Positions 17,499-25,019 of a stretch of DNA of 64,000 bases are shown here, in pieces (positions within the stretch are counted from its first letter, which is position 1; each line of letters starts with the position of its first letter). Source of the stretch: PRS1 sp965250265. Lineage in GTDB: Bacteria; Bacteroidota; Bacteroidia; Flavobacteriales; Flavobacteriaceae. Under the pieces are notes generated by a model. That model worked only from the letters and a program-made list of their open reading frames with translations. It had not been told where the DNA came from and ran no database searches. The stretch lies in NCBI GenBank assembly GCA_965250265.1, contig CBDFNO010000009.1, positions 124,001 to 188,000 of the forward strand. The letters are read 5' to 3'. A program made the position numbers and the translations under genes.

Positions 17499-17531
17499 AT
17501 TGCAATGAACTATACACGTTGTTGTAGCCAG
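17499..17531 (-). repeat. attC-H, truncated (right end only)
   Basis: Only the right arm and end are present: TGCAATGAACTATACACG, then GTTGTAGCCAG (17521 on), which pairs with TTGGCTACAAC at attC-I. The left half is missing; the 75 bp between it and the gene ending at 17421 show no AAC end or paired arm. A deletion has frozen this junction. Confidence 0.75.
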
Positions 17532-17536
17532 TTTTT

Positions 17537-18370
17537 TTAATTTATATTTAGTTTCAATATTGTTGATTTTGGCACATCACAATTGTATTTCTGTCTAATA
17601 ATTTCCGTAAACAGGTCAATTTTAGTTGCGATTAGAAACTTTCTATTATTTATTGGCCATTCAGTCATAATTGCAACTAATCTTTTTTCAGGTTGTCCTT
17701 TAGTTAGGGTTTCTTTCGGAGGCGTAAACCACAATCCACATCCACTAATTCCGTATAATTCTGGTCCAATTTGAGTCGTTTCTTTCTTAAAATTAAAAAC
17801 TCGTTTGCGGTCATAATTAAGAACAATATTGAAATCCTTATTACATTTTAAAGTTTCGTAATTTTTTCTTTTTACAGGATTTGTTATATATCTCCAAGCT
17901 TTGCTTTTAAGTTGTTTTTTAAATTTGTTATACTTTGATTTTGTTGTAGGAAATCCAACAATTTCATACATAGGCAACTCTTTAGAAATATGGTTAATTC
18001 CCAACTCACTTTTATCTAAAAAATCATATGATTTTTTTATTGTTTCTACAGTTTCCTCACAGAGTTTTAGCACACATAAATCGAATCTATCATTTTCACG
18101 CTGACCTTCAACATTGTTTGTAACGATATTACCTCCTAATCTAAATATTGTGTCATTATCGATTCCAACAAATAACTCATAATTTAATCCTTCAGCAACG
18201 TGTGCGGCTGTTATTAAAAAATGATTTTCATCTGCTTTTACAAAAACACCAGAACCAAATGATTCAGCTATAGATTCATTTGATTTTAAGATATGACAAG
18301 TAACCTTATAGGCACTCCAACTTGTTTCAGTTTGAACTTCTCGATATTTTTCTAAAATCTTGTTTTTCAA
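17537..18370 (-). CDS. trypsin-like serine protease
   Basis: A 277-residue protein with a trypsin-fold triad: His in GVFVKADENHFLITAAHVAE, Asp in ENDRFDLCVLKL, and Ser in LYGISGCGLWF (GxSGxG). No signal peptide or PDZ domain is visible, so it would act in the cytoplasm, which is unusual for this fold and is seen in some phage-defence and signalling proteins. The start is TTG at 18370, only about 12 bases inside the cassette boundary; the matching end repeats (GTTGTAGCC / GGCTACAAC) set that limit. Confidence 0.75.
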   Translation of the reverse strand: MKNKILEKYREVQTETSWSAYKVTCHILKSNESIAESFGSGVFVKADENHFLITAAHVAEGLNYELFVGIDNDTIFRLGGNIVTNNVEGQRENDRFDLCVLKLCEETVETIKKSYDFLDKSELGINHISKELPMYEIVGFPTTKSKYNKFKKQLKSKAWRYITNPVKRKNYETLKCNKDFNIVLNYDRKRVFNFKKETTQIGPELYGISGCGLWFTPPKETLTKGQPEKRLVAIMTEWPINNRKFLIATKIDLFTEIIRQKYNCDVPKSTILKLNIN

Positions 18371-18372
18371 AA

Positions 18373-18511
18373 TTGGCTACAACGTCCCGTATATGAAAAG
18401 TAGCAGATTTGTACACACTAATTTTCAGTTTTAAAACAAAGATAGCAGAAAAGAAACAAACTTTAAGTTTAGCTCTTAACTGCTATTTTTTATATACATT
18501 GTTATGCCACG
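18373..18511 (-). repeat. attC-I
   Basis: The left end is TTGGCTACAACG. The right end GTTATGCCACG (18501 on) pairs with TGTGGCATAAC at attC-J. The body has its own GTAGCAG / CTGCTAT stem. Confidence 0.8.
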
Positions 18512-18514
18512 TTT

Positions 18515-18988
18515 TTATTCCGCTCTGTTAACTTGACAATTATAACATCCAGGACTTGAATTATGGATTTGAATATAGTCTGCTGATTTGTTCTTTAAAA
18601 TTATCCCTATTTCATTTTCCAGTGTTTTACCTTCAATAGTTTTGGCGTCTATCATAATTCCTTTTTTATCGTAAACTCTTAATGACAAAAGTCTGTGTAA
18701 AAGCATTTTTGGAATTTCATTAACACCTAGGTTTGGACTTTTTGCATTTTTTCTGACAAATATTGGTCCACTTGATTGATATGGAGAATTCGTTTTATGA
18801 TGCTGAAAAGGAAATAATATAACTTCTTCTCCTAATTCTACGTCTTCAAGACTAAATCTACAAGGATATCCGGGTTTTTCATCTACTATCATTTTGACAG
18901 CATCTTTGGTCGTTAGCTCTTCTTTATTTAAGTTGAACAAGTGATTGTAATTATTTTCAATTGCTGCTATTTTAAAATTTATTGTCAT
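18515..18988 (-). CDS. DUF1203 family protein
   Basis: A 157-residue soluble protein. PGYPCRFSLEDVELGEEVIL followed by FPFQHH, the SPYQSSGPIFVR segment and the C-terminal IQIHNSSPGCYNCQVNR (paired Cys) match DUF1203, of unknown function. It is the last of three genes in cassette I-J. Its ATG overlaps the TGA of the PaiB-like gene (ATGA), so the two are translationally coupled. Confidence 0.85.
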   Translation of the reverse strand: MTINFKIAAIENNYNHLFNLNKEELTTKDAVKMIVDEKPGYPCRFSLEDVELGEEVILFPFQHHKTNSPYQSSGPIFVRKNAKSPNLGVNEIPKMLLHRLLSLRVYDKKGIMIDAKTIEGKTLENEIGIILKNKSADYIQIHNSSPGCYNCQVNRAE

Positions 18989-19611
18989 GAGTTATATTTT
19001 TTTGTTTTTATTAAAGTTTGTGACATTAGTTTTGAGAAAGGAGTGTTAAGTGTTGTTAATTCCTGAATAATATTTTCATAGTCTTTATTGTTTCTGTTCT
19101 GACTTAATTTAAATGATGCTTCTATTTTATCTACAGGAATTTCAAAACCAGTTACTCCTTTCAACATTCCTTGAATGTTATTTGGCAATGATTGTAATGA
19201 AATTGGACATTTACTTATTTTTTCGTGTCGTTGAGTCAGTCTGCCTACTGAATGCCATAAGTCATCATCATTCAGTATTGAAACTTTACCATATAAATGA
19301 ACAGACATATAGTTCCAAGTTGGTGCATTGGGTTTATCATACCAAGAAGATGAAATGTAATGTTGGATTGGAGAATGGAAAATTACTAAAGCATTTGGTT
19401 GGGTTTTTAGTATTTTACTTTGTGGATTTGCTTTAGCAATATGTCCTCTTAATACTTGATTTCCATTACCATCATATTCTAATTCAATAGGAGTGTGTGT
19501 AGCAATTGGGAAATTATTATCCATTGTTATTAATGTTGCTAATCCAATTGAAGCTATAAAATTTTCTATGGTTTTATTATCTACTATTTTATATTGCTCT
19601 GGTATCCACAT
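18985..19611 (-). CDS. FMN-binding negative transcriptional regulator, PaiB-like
   Basis: A 208-residue split-barrel flavin-binding protein. MWIPEQYK at the start, the ATHTPIELEY and LRGHIAKANPQSK segments, VIFHSPIQHYISSSWYDK, and NYMSVHLYGKV in the middle are hallmarks of PaiB, first described as a regulator of sporulation and protease genes in Bacillus. PaiB-like proteins often accompany other small genes in mobile regions. It is the middle gene of cassette I-J, 62 bp after the Ada-like gene and coupled to DUF1203. Confidence 0.85.
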   Translation of the reverse strand: MWIPEQYKIVDNKTIENFIASIGLATLITMDNNFPIATHTPIELEYDGNGNQVLRGHIAKANPQSKILKTQPNALVIFHSPIQHYISSSWYDKPNAPTWNYMSVHLYGKVSILNDDDLWHSVGRLTQRHEKISKCPISLQSLPNNIQGMLKGVTGFEIPVDKIEASFKLSQNRNNKDYENIIQELTTLNTPFSKLMSQTLIKTKKYNS

Positions 19612-19673
19612 ATTGTTTTTTTATGCAAAGATTCCATATTAAAACGAAGCTAACAATCTGATTCTTGCTATTC

Positions 19674-20492
19674 CTATAATTTTATAGCTTCATAGCTATT
19701 TATGGCAATTTTTCTTTCAGAACTCCATCTGTAGTTCCCCATATTGCCATCACTTTTTATTACTCTATGACAAGGAATGAAGTAAGCTATTGGATTTTTT
19801 CCAATTGCTGTACCAACAGCTCTTACAGCTTTTGGGTTTTCTATTATTTCTGCAATATTTTGATATGCGAGAAGATTTGATGAAGGAATTTGAAGCAATG
19901 CTTTCCAAACTTGAATTTGAAAAGGCGTTCCTATTAAATCTAAACTAATTGGAGTAGTAGGCGTTTCCCAATTTTCAAAATATCCTTGTGCTAACTTTCC
20001 GTTTTTTGATAATCCTTTTATAAAAGTTGCTTGATGATATTCTGATTTTATTTTTTCTATGCTCAAATTGTCAAAGGAAAAACTACAAATCCCTTTTTCA
20101 GTTTCAGCAATTATGGCATTACCAAAAGGTGTTTCAATTTCTTCGCAATGAATTTTCAAATTCTTTCCCCTTTTTTGAAATTCCCCAGGAGTACAAGCCT
20201 CTATTTTTACAAATAAATCGTGTAATCTACTATTTCCAGATAATCCTATATTATAAGAAGTTTCTAAAGTCGATTGCCCTTCTCTTAAAGATTCTTTTGC
20301 TTTTTCTAATGTAATAAATTGAAGATAATCTTTAGGACTGATTCCTACCCACTTTCTAAACACTCTCTGAAAATGAAACTTACTTAAGTTAACATGATTT
20401 GCAATTTCCTCTAATGACGGTTGTTCTAAATGGTAGTCTTTAATAAAATTAATTGCTTTTGCAACTATATCGTAGTGATACTTATTTTCCAT
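19674..20492 (-). CDS. AraC-HTH / O6-methylguanine-DNA methyltransferase fusion (Ada-like)
   Basis: A 272-residue fusion. Residues about 10-105 are an AraC-type DNA-binding domain (EEIANHVNLSKFHFQRVFRK). Residues about 185-272 are the alkyltransferase with active-site Cys in IPCHRVIKSDGNMGNYRW. The zinc-binding N-terminal domain of E. coli Ada, which senses methylphosphotriesters, is absent, so induction by that route is not expected. It repairs alkylated DNA and may activate genes. It is the first of three genes in cassette I-J (about 2.0 kb). The cassette's end repeats match, so all three travel as one unit. Confidence 0.88.
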   Translation of the reverse strand: MENKYHYDIVAKAINFIKDYHLEQPSLEEIANHVNLSKFHFQRVFRKWVGISPKDYLQFITLEKAKESLREGQSTLETSYNIGLSGNSRLHDLFVKIEACTPGEFQKRGKNLKIHCEEIETPFGNAIIAETEKGICSFSFDNLSIEKIKSEYHQATFIKGLSKNGKLAQGYFENWETPTTPISLDLIGTPFQIQVWKALLQIPSSNLLAYQNIAEIIENPKAVRAVGTAIGKNPIAYFIPCHRVIKSDGNMGNYRWSSERKIAINSYEAIKL

Positions 20493-20549
20493 ATTGCAAA
20501 AATCAATTTATTTTATCGTTCAATCAATCCGATTGTTGCTTTTTCGTAA

Positions 20550-20689
20550 TGTGGCATAACGGTATTGTGTATGATTAGTGGCGTGTTTTAAGCACCTAAT
20601 TCAGCAAATACAAACCAAATAGAAAATCCGCGAGGATTTTCGTAAGTAGGCGAGAACTAGCCATTAATTATACACGGTGTTGCCAGTAG
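20550..20689 (-). repeat. attC-J
   Basis: The left end is GTGGCATAACGG. The right end GTTGCCAGTAG (20679 on) pairs with TTACTGGCAAC at attC-K. The inner 120 bp are almost identical to attC-M, with only a handful of differences. Confidence 0.85.
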
Positions 20690-20702
20690 TTATTTTTCCG
20701 AA

Positions 20703-21164
20703 TCAAAATCCGTATTCAGTTTGTTTAATCAGATACTGAATTGCATCTTTTTGACTTTCTCCTTTTTTCAAAATATCCATTATTTTCAGAGTATTCTGTT
20801 TTATTTCAGCACTTTGTGAGCCATATCCAGCAGTTAAATATCTTTTCATATAATAATCAATGTAGTAAAACTGTTTTTTAGTAATATCGAAAAAGGCGTA
20901 ATTTCCCTCTCCATTTTGTCCAATAACGTACTTGTCAGTTTTTTTAACGGTTGAAAATGATGTCATTCTTTGTCCGCTACTTGCATTAAATCCCAAGTTT
21001 TTTTCGTCGTATTGAACAGTCAGTTTATAATCTCCCGGAACTGAAGTCATTCCGTTTTTTTGGCTACAACTATAATATTCAGTTCCGTTTGTTGAAGCTG
21101 TCTTTTGAGCAAAAAGTGAATTTCCTACAAATGTTATTAATGCAATAAAAAGTATTTTTTTCAT
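20703..21164 (-). CDS. secreted protein, unknown function
   Basis: A 153-residue protein with a signal peptide (MKKILFIALITFVGNSLFAQ). The mature part has two Tyr-rich stretches (FYYIDYYMKRYLTAGYGSQS) and ends with a helical KGESQKDAIQYLIKQTEYGF. No family recognised. It is the second gene of cassette J-K, 9 bp after the 108-residue membrane-anchored protein on the same strand, so the two probably work together or at least are co-expressed. Confidence 0.55.
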   Translation of the reverse strand: MKKILFIALITFVGNSLFAQKTASTNGTEYYSCSQKNGMTSVPGDYKLTVQYDEKNLGFNASSGQRMTSFSTVKKTDKYVIGQNGEGNYAFFDITKKQFYYIDYYMKRYLTAGYGSQSAEIKQNTLKIMDILKKGESQKDAIQYLIKQTEYGF

Positions 21165-21173
21165 ATTCGTATT

Positions 21174-21500
21174 TTAGTTTTTCTGATATATTTTATTCAA
21201 TTCCGTTCTAAATTCTCTTAATTTGGTAATATCGTTGAGTTTGAATTTCTTTGATTTAACCATCTTTAAATATTCTATATAATATGTAACGAAAGCCTCA
21301 AGAGGAACAACAGTTTTTCCTGGACTATTTGTTATTAAAGTTTCATATTCCTTAACAGCCATTTCATAAGCAATTCTTGTCAAATCTCTATTTACTTGGT
21401 TTCTTTGTTGTATCCAAGTTCCTAAAATGGAACTCGAACCACCAATTAAACCACCAATTAAAGCACCTAAAATCACAGCTATTTCAGTTGTTATTTCCAT
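21174..21500 (-). CDS. small membrane-anchored protein, unknown function
   Basis: A 108-residue protein. One N-terminal helix is rich in Gly (EIAVILGALIGGLIGGSSS), followed by a cytoplasmic helical tail (TWIQQRNQVNRDLTRIAYEM and onward). This layout is common in short cassette and defence-island proteins of unknown role. It is the first gene of cassette J-K, with a short leader (about 30 bp) from the cassette boundary. Confidence 0.55.
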   Translation of the reverse strand: MEITTEIAVILGALIGGLIGGSSSILGTWIQQRNQVNRDLTRIAYEMAVKEYETLITNSPGKTVVPLEAFVTYYIEYLKMVKSKKFKLNDITKLREFRTELNKIYQKN

Positions 21501-21530
21501 ATTTTCAATGTTTTGTTACGGTCTGTTTTA

Positions 21531-21671
21531 ATTACTGGCAACGGTTTTGTGTATGATTTTGTTGCGTGTTTCAGCAACTAATTTAACAAATACAAACCGA
21601 ATAGAAAATCCGCGAGGATTTTCGTAAGTGGGCTAGTACTAGCAATGAATTATACACGGTGTTGTACGCAG
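21531..21671 (-). repeat. attC-K
   Basis: The left end is TTACTGGCAACGG. The right end GTTGTACGCAG (21661 on) pairs with TTGCGTACAAC at attC-L. The body is of the J/M type with GAAAATCCGCGAGGATTTTC. Confidence 0.85.
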
Positions 21672-21674
21672 TTT

Positions 21675-22205
21675 TTAATTTACTGATATTTTTATTTGAA
21701 AATTTTTATTTTCGTTAAGTACTCTTCCTACACTTATTTGTCTTTTACAATCATTATTATTAAATAATTCTGAATATGAATCTTTTTTATCCGATTCATA
21801 TACAAATCCATTAATATTATTTGTATCCGATTTTTTTATAATCTCAATTATCTCCCAAAAATATTTATAATCATCGCCAAGTTTTATAAATACTTTATAT
21901 CCGACTAATTTTTCGTTTTTAAAGCGAAGAATAAATTCTGTATCAGAAACATAAGCATTTGGTAAAGTGATTTTTTTATTTCCATTATATAAGTCAATAT
22001 CTTTAGGGAGGTATTTTAATATTTTTCCGCTCTGTTGTATTGAATTGTCTAAAAAATTTAAAATGTCGGATTTGTTACTACCTATGGATAAATCAACCTT
22101 TAAAATTGGTTCTAAAAAAATATGACAATATTCATCTTGTTGTGAACTAACATTTACGCAAGATGTAAATGACAATAATGTTAATAATAGTATTTTTATT
22201 TTCAT
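21675..22205 (-). CDS. lipoprotein, unknown function
   Basis: A 176-residue protein with a lipoprotein signal (LLLTLLSFTSC, Cys about 16). The mature part is acidic and Lys-rich, with KVDLSIGSNKSDILNFLD and FILRFKNEKLVGYKVFIKLG; no family recognised. Sole gene of cassette K-L, 24 bp from the boundary; its stop lies 3 bp from the attC end. Confidence 0.6.
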   Translation of the reverse strand: MKIKILLLTLLSFTSCVNVSSQQDEYCHIFLEPILKVDLSIGSNKSDILNFLDNSIQQSGKILKYLPKDIDLYNGNKKITLPNAYVSDTEFILRFKNEKLVGYKVFIKLGDDYKYFWEIIEIIKKSDTNNINGFVYESDKKDSYSELFNNNDCKRQISVGRVLNENKNFQIKISVN

Positions 22206-22218
22206 CGATTTTTCTCAA

Positions 22219-22362
22219 ATTGCGTACAACGGTCTTGGCTATGGTTTCGTTACGGAATGTTACGCGAGTATCATTCCGCCGTAACCATAAATTTAGCAAA
22301 AAGGCTTGAAATTCCGATTAGGAATTTCAGCCGTAATGAACTATAGCCGTTGTTGGCAATAG
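22219..22362 (-). repeat. attC-L
   Basis: The left end is TTGCGTACAACGG. The right end GTTGGCAATAG (22352 on) pairs with TTATTGCCAAC at attC-M. The body has GGAATGTTACGC / GCGAGTATCATTCC and GAAATTCCGATTAGGAATTTC hairpins, of the same type as attC-Q. Confidence 0.85.
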
Positions 22363-22377
22363 TGTTTTTATTTTCAG

Positions 22378-22860
22378 CTAAAATGGCCATCCGTTTATCA
22401 TTTTATAATTCGTTTTCGGGTCAAATTCAATTCCGATTTCTTTTTTCGGATACCATTGTTGGTTTATAAATTTCGCAGGATTTTCAGTAATGTCAGTCCA
22501 ATTAGTGTTCGAGAAAACATAAAGTGTCCAATGGTCAGAATCCCAAGTCCCGTACAGTTTTTCATTCGGCAAGTAGAGTAGGATGTATTCAGGGTCATAA
22601 TGTTCGCATTGGTCAGTCAAATTGATTGCAGGAATTTCGTAATAAGATTTTCCGCTAACATTTCCCTCAATCCATACTTTTCCAAGTTCCAATTTATCAA
22701 AGTCAATAATTCCGACAAAGTCAGGTTCCACAGTTTTGTGGTCGTAAATCAATTCCGATTTTGCTTTTAGAAATTCAGTTAAATCTTTGGGTAAATCCAT
22801 ATTCTGTCCAAATATTGGGTAGGCAATTAAATAAACTAAAATTATGATTCCTTTGCGCAT
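22378..22860 (-). CDS. secreted protein, unknown function
   Basis: About 160 residues with a signal peptide (MRKGIIILVYLIAYPIFGQ). The mature part has FVGIIDFDKLELGKVWIEGN and YGTWDSDHWTLYVFSN, a Trp-rich pattern resembling small SMI1/KNR4-like or DUF4304-like folds, but no family is certain. The frame runs up to the cassette boundary at about 22878. I chose the ATG at 22860 because it starts a clean signal peptide; an ATG at 22869 is the alternative. Confidence 0.6.
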   Translation of the reverse strand: MRKGIIILVYLIAYPIFGQNMDLPKDLTEFLKAKSELIYDHKTVEPDFVGIIDFDKLELGKVWIEGNVSGKSYYEIPAINLTDQCEHYDPEYILLYLPNEKLYGTWDSDHWTLYVFSNTNWTDITENPAKFINQQWYPKKEIGIEFDPKTNYKMINGWPF

Positions 22861-22868
22861 TTCTGACA

Positions 22869-23010
22869 TTATTGCCAACGGTATTGTGTATGATTAGTGG
22901 CGTGTTTTAAGCACCTAATTCAGCAAATACAAACCAAATAGAAAATCCGCTAGGATTTTCGTAAGTAGGCGAGTACTAGCAATGAATTATACACGGTGTT
23001 GCCACACGTT
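22869..23010 (-). repeat. attC-M
   Basis: The left end is TTATTGCCAACGG. The right end GTTGCCACACG (22998 on) pairs with TGTGTGGCAAC at attC-N. It is nearly identical to attC-J over the inner 120 bp. Confidence 0.85.
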
Positions 23011-23012
23011 TT

Positions 23013-23987
23013 TTATTTCCAATAACTTATTTTTCTCGTATCAACATAAATTGGAACGAATTCCTTTGAGTTATTAAAATGTTCTTTCATTGATACATTT
23101 TTTTTAATCCAATTCCCATTTTCGTCAAATTCATAGTCAAATTTCAATTCACGATGTAATTTTGAGTCTTCATATTCTTTTGAGTTGATTATATTATAAA
23201 GTATGTCAAACTCTGTAACATTATTTAAATGCTTTTTTAAATCTGCTGATATTGTATAAGAAGATTGTTTAGAAATTCGTCCGTCTTTCCATTCCGTTTT
23301 GCTTAACATTTCAACCCATTCAGTTTTATGTGACGACTCAATTAAATTGTTATTGTTGTCATACTTGTTTCGAATAGTTATTGTTGATTTGTCATTTCCT
23401 TTTTCTTTTTCCGTTGCAAATACAAGTTTATTATTCTCATTAAAGATTTGTTCGCTGTTTATTTCAGTAGTATCATTTCCTTTAACAGAAATTCGTTTTA
23501 CTTGATAATCATTTTTTCCATAATAAAAAGTCGTTTTATGGTCAATCGTATCATTTACGAAAACTGTTAATTCACTCGTATTTTTGATAGAATCATATTC
23601 CGAAGTTTGAATAATATTTGATTTGTTCGATTCACTAATTGTAACACTTTTTATGAACTTTTGGTTTTTGTTATAATCAATAACATTGGTTTGTAAAAGT
23701 TCGCCATAATTATCGAAGTATTCTACTCTTTTCAATTCCCCAAAATCTGTGTATTCTTCTATTTTTTTGAGTATAGATTTATCTTCATTTCCGGTGTTCT
23801 GAAATGTTGTTTTTAAGTATTCAATTTTCTTAACCTTTCCGTATAGATTTTTTTCTTGTAATGTGTTTGTATAATCTGAATAAAATGGTTCTAAATCAGC
23901 TCTCAATTCAGTTTTGTTTTGGCAGTTAAATAAAATAATTGACAGTAAAGTCAGTAAGTGAATTTTTCTCAATGTTCTTGTTTTCAA
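23013..23987 (-). CDS. lipoprotein, unknown function (RHS/YD-like strand repeats)
   Basis: About 324 residues. The lipoprotein signal is HLLTLLSIILFNCQ. The mature part is a run of beta-hairpin-like repeats (YTDFGELKRVEYFDNYGELL, KYDNNNNLIESSHKTEW, FDYEFDENGNWIKK) of the kind seen in short YD-repeat-like lipoproteins of Bacteroidota. The cassette boundary at about 23999 rules out the ATG at 24056 that lies in the attC. No ATG remains, so translation must begin at a TTG, at 23987 or 23972. Confidence 0.65.
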   Translation of the reverse strand: MKTRTLRKIHLLTLLSIILFNCQNKTELRADLEPFYSDYTNTLQEKNLYGKVKKIEYLKTTFQNTGNEDKSILKKIEEYTDFGELKRVEYFDNYGELLQTNVIDYNKNQKFIKSVTISESNKSNIIQTSEYDSIKNTSELTVFVNDTIDHKTTFYYGKNDYQVKRISVKGNDTTEINSEQIFNENNKLVFATEKEKGNDKSTITIRNKYDNNNNLIESSHKTEWVEMLSKTEWKDGRISKQSSYTISADLKKHLNNVTEFDILYNIINSKEYEDSKLHRELKFDYEFDENGNWIKKNVSMKEHFNNSKEFVPIYVDTRKISYWK

Positions 23988-23988
23988 A

Positions 23989-24093
23989 TGTGTGGCAACG
24001 TTGTTGTGTATGATAAGTAAGGTTAAGTATAGCTTTTCATACAATTTAATAACCACCGTAACCTTATTAATTATACACGGTGTTGTGTGTTCG
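23989..24093 (-). repeat. attC-N (shortest site)
   Basis: The left end is TGTGTGGCAACG. The right end GTTGTGTGTTC (24082 on) pairs with GACACACAAC at attC-O. At about 105 bp it is the shortest site. The arms ATAAGTAAGGTTA and TAACCTTATTAAT pair. Confidence 0.8.
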
Positions 24094-24100
24094 TTATTTT

Positions 24101-24241
24101 ATGTCTTTTAAAGATTCCATTCAGAGAGCAAAAAACGATATAGATTCGGTTAAAGACTTTATAAACTTGATAGAAAACAATTCAGATTTATTTAAGTCAG
24201 TCGGAATATCAGTCAGTTTTAAGGGTAACTCTATTTTTTAA
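24101..24241 (+). CDS. 46-residue helical protein, unknown function
   Basis: A small plus-strand frame that starts ATG at 24101, 8 bp inside cassette N-O, and ends TAA at 24239-24241. The product (MSFKDSIQRAKNDIDSVKDF at its start) is charged and probably helical. Its last 11 bases overlap the end of the minus-strand gene 24231-24482. It is one of four tiny genes packed in alternating directions in one cassette, so it may be half of a toxin-antitoxin-like or regulatory pair; this is a guess. Confidence 0.4.
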   Translation: MSFKDSIQRAKNDIDSVKDFINLIENNSDLFKSVGISVSFKGNSIF

Positions 24242-24482
24242 ATTTATCCTTAAAATCTTTACAACAGAAATCAGAATATTCAAATTCCGTTTTATTGTTG
24301 TTTGATTTTAACGTTATAGTTCCTTTAGATTTTGATTTATGTACATCGCATTGAGCGTCTTTAAATTCAGATTCTAAATGTTCTTTAGTTAGTTTTAGTG
24401 CATCATCCATAACCCCCTTTGTTAGTTCAGAGAAGCAATGGTCGGCACTATTTCTGGAGTTTTGAATTTGTATTTTAATCAT
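24231..24482 (-). CDS. 83-residue Cys-containing protein, unknown function
   Basis: A small soluble protein (MIKIQIQNSRNSADHCFSEL at the start) with four Cys: one near residue 17, one in DAQCDVHKSKSKG, and a CC pair in EYSDFCCKDFKDKF near the C-terminus. The mixed helix then strand pattern suggests a small alpha/beta fold. It lies tail to tail with the 46-residue plus-strand frame (11 bp overlap) in cassette N-O. No family recognised. Confidence 0.5.
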   Translation of the reverse strand: MIKIQIQNSRNSADHCFSELTKGVMDDALKLTKEHLESEFKDAQCDVHKSKSKGTITLKSNNNKTEFEYSDFCCKDFKDKFKK

Positions 24483-24490
24483 AATTTATA

Positions 24491-24616
24491 ATGAGTGTTG
24501 AAAGTGTTTTGTATAAAGCAAAAGAAATTTTAAAATTAAATGACGAGGAGTATAATGGTGTTCTTCTCGCAATTGAAGAAATGAAAAAAAGGTCAGAAGC
24601 TAATCATAATTCATAG
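24491..24616 (+). CDS. 41-residue helical protein, unknown function
   Basis: A small plus-strand frame from ATG 24491 to TAG 24616 (MSVESVLYKAKEILKLNDEE at its start), charged and probably one or two helices. It begins 8 bp after the start codon of the minus-strand gene 24231-24482 and overlaps the end of the next minus-strand gene by 17 bp. Its layout mirrors that of the 24101-24241 frame, which supports both being real, but length alone makes this uncertain. Confidence 0.35.
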   Translation: MSVESVLYKAKEILKLNDEEYNGVLLAIEEMKKRSEANHNS

Positions 24617-24800
24617 GAACGTAAAAGTCTCCATTGAGTTCATAAAGGTTTTCTTTGATATATTTCAGATTGCTCACTTGTTCTCGATTTAAGAACTTAT
24701 TATCTGATAAATCAGATTCTTTTATTTCTGTAATATCTTCAAGCCCGTTTAGTATTATAAATCTATACAGGTTTGTTTCTTTGTTAAAATTGTCTTTCAT
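24600..24800 (-). CDS. 66-residue acidic protein, unknown function
   Basis: A short acidic soluble protein (ESDLSDNKFLNREQVSNLKY in the middle, ending ELNGDFYVPMNYD). No family recognised. It is the attI-proximal gene of cassette N-O, starts about 33 bp inside the boundary, and runs in the normal cassette direction. Its end overlaps the 41-residue plus-strand frame by 17 bp. Confidence 0.45.
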   Translation of the reverse strand: MKDNFNKETNLYRFIILNGLEDITEIKESDLSDNKFLNREQVSNLKYIKENLYELNGDFYVPMNYD

Positions 24801-24822
24801 AGTTCAGTTTTAATGACACACA

Positions 24823-25015
24823 ACGTTAAATATATGGCAAGTTGGGCAGAAAGCAAGCGATTATTTTCGGTTTAGCCACAAGCCAAATCTTTTTATTTTG
24901 ATTTAATTTTTCTCTTTAACACCAAATCAAAAGATTTGGCGACTTCGCAAATAGACAATTACTTTTAGATTAAACACCAATCGCCCTATTTGCTATATAT
25001 AGTGTTGTAGTGTCG
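24823..25015 (-). repeat. attC-O
   Basis: The left end is GACACACAACG. The right end GTTGTAGTGTC (25004 on) pairs with GCACTACAAC at attC-P. It belongs to the longer type (about 190 bp). The arms ATATGGCAAGTTGGGC and GCCCTATTTGCTATAT pair. Confidence 0.8.
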
Positions 25016-25019
25016 TTTC

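Noticed and set aside
19113..19436. A 107-codon plus-strand frame in the PaiB-like gene
   Set aside because: Antisense shadow of a clear PaiB-type protein; the product lacks any recognisable pattern.
24000..24056. ATG at 24056 as start of the 23013 lipoprotein gene
   Set aside because: It lies inside attC-N beyond the cassette boundary, and the residues it adds precede a normal lipoprotein signal peptide.
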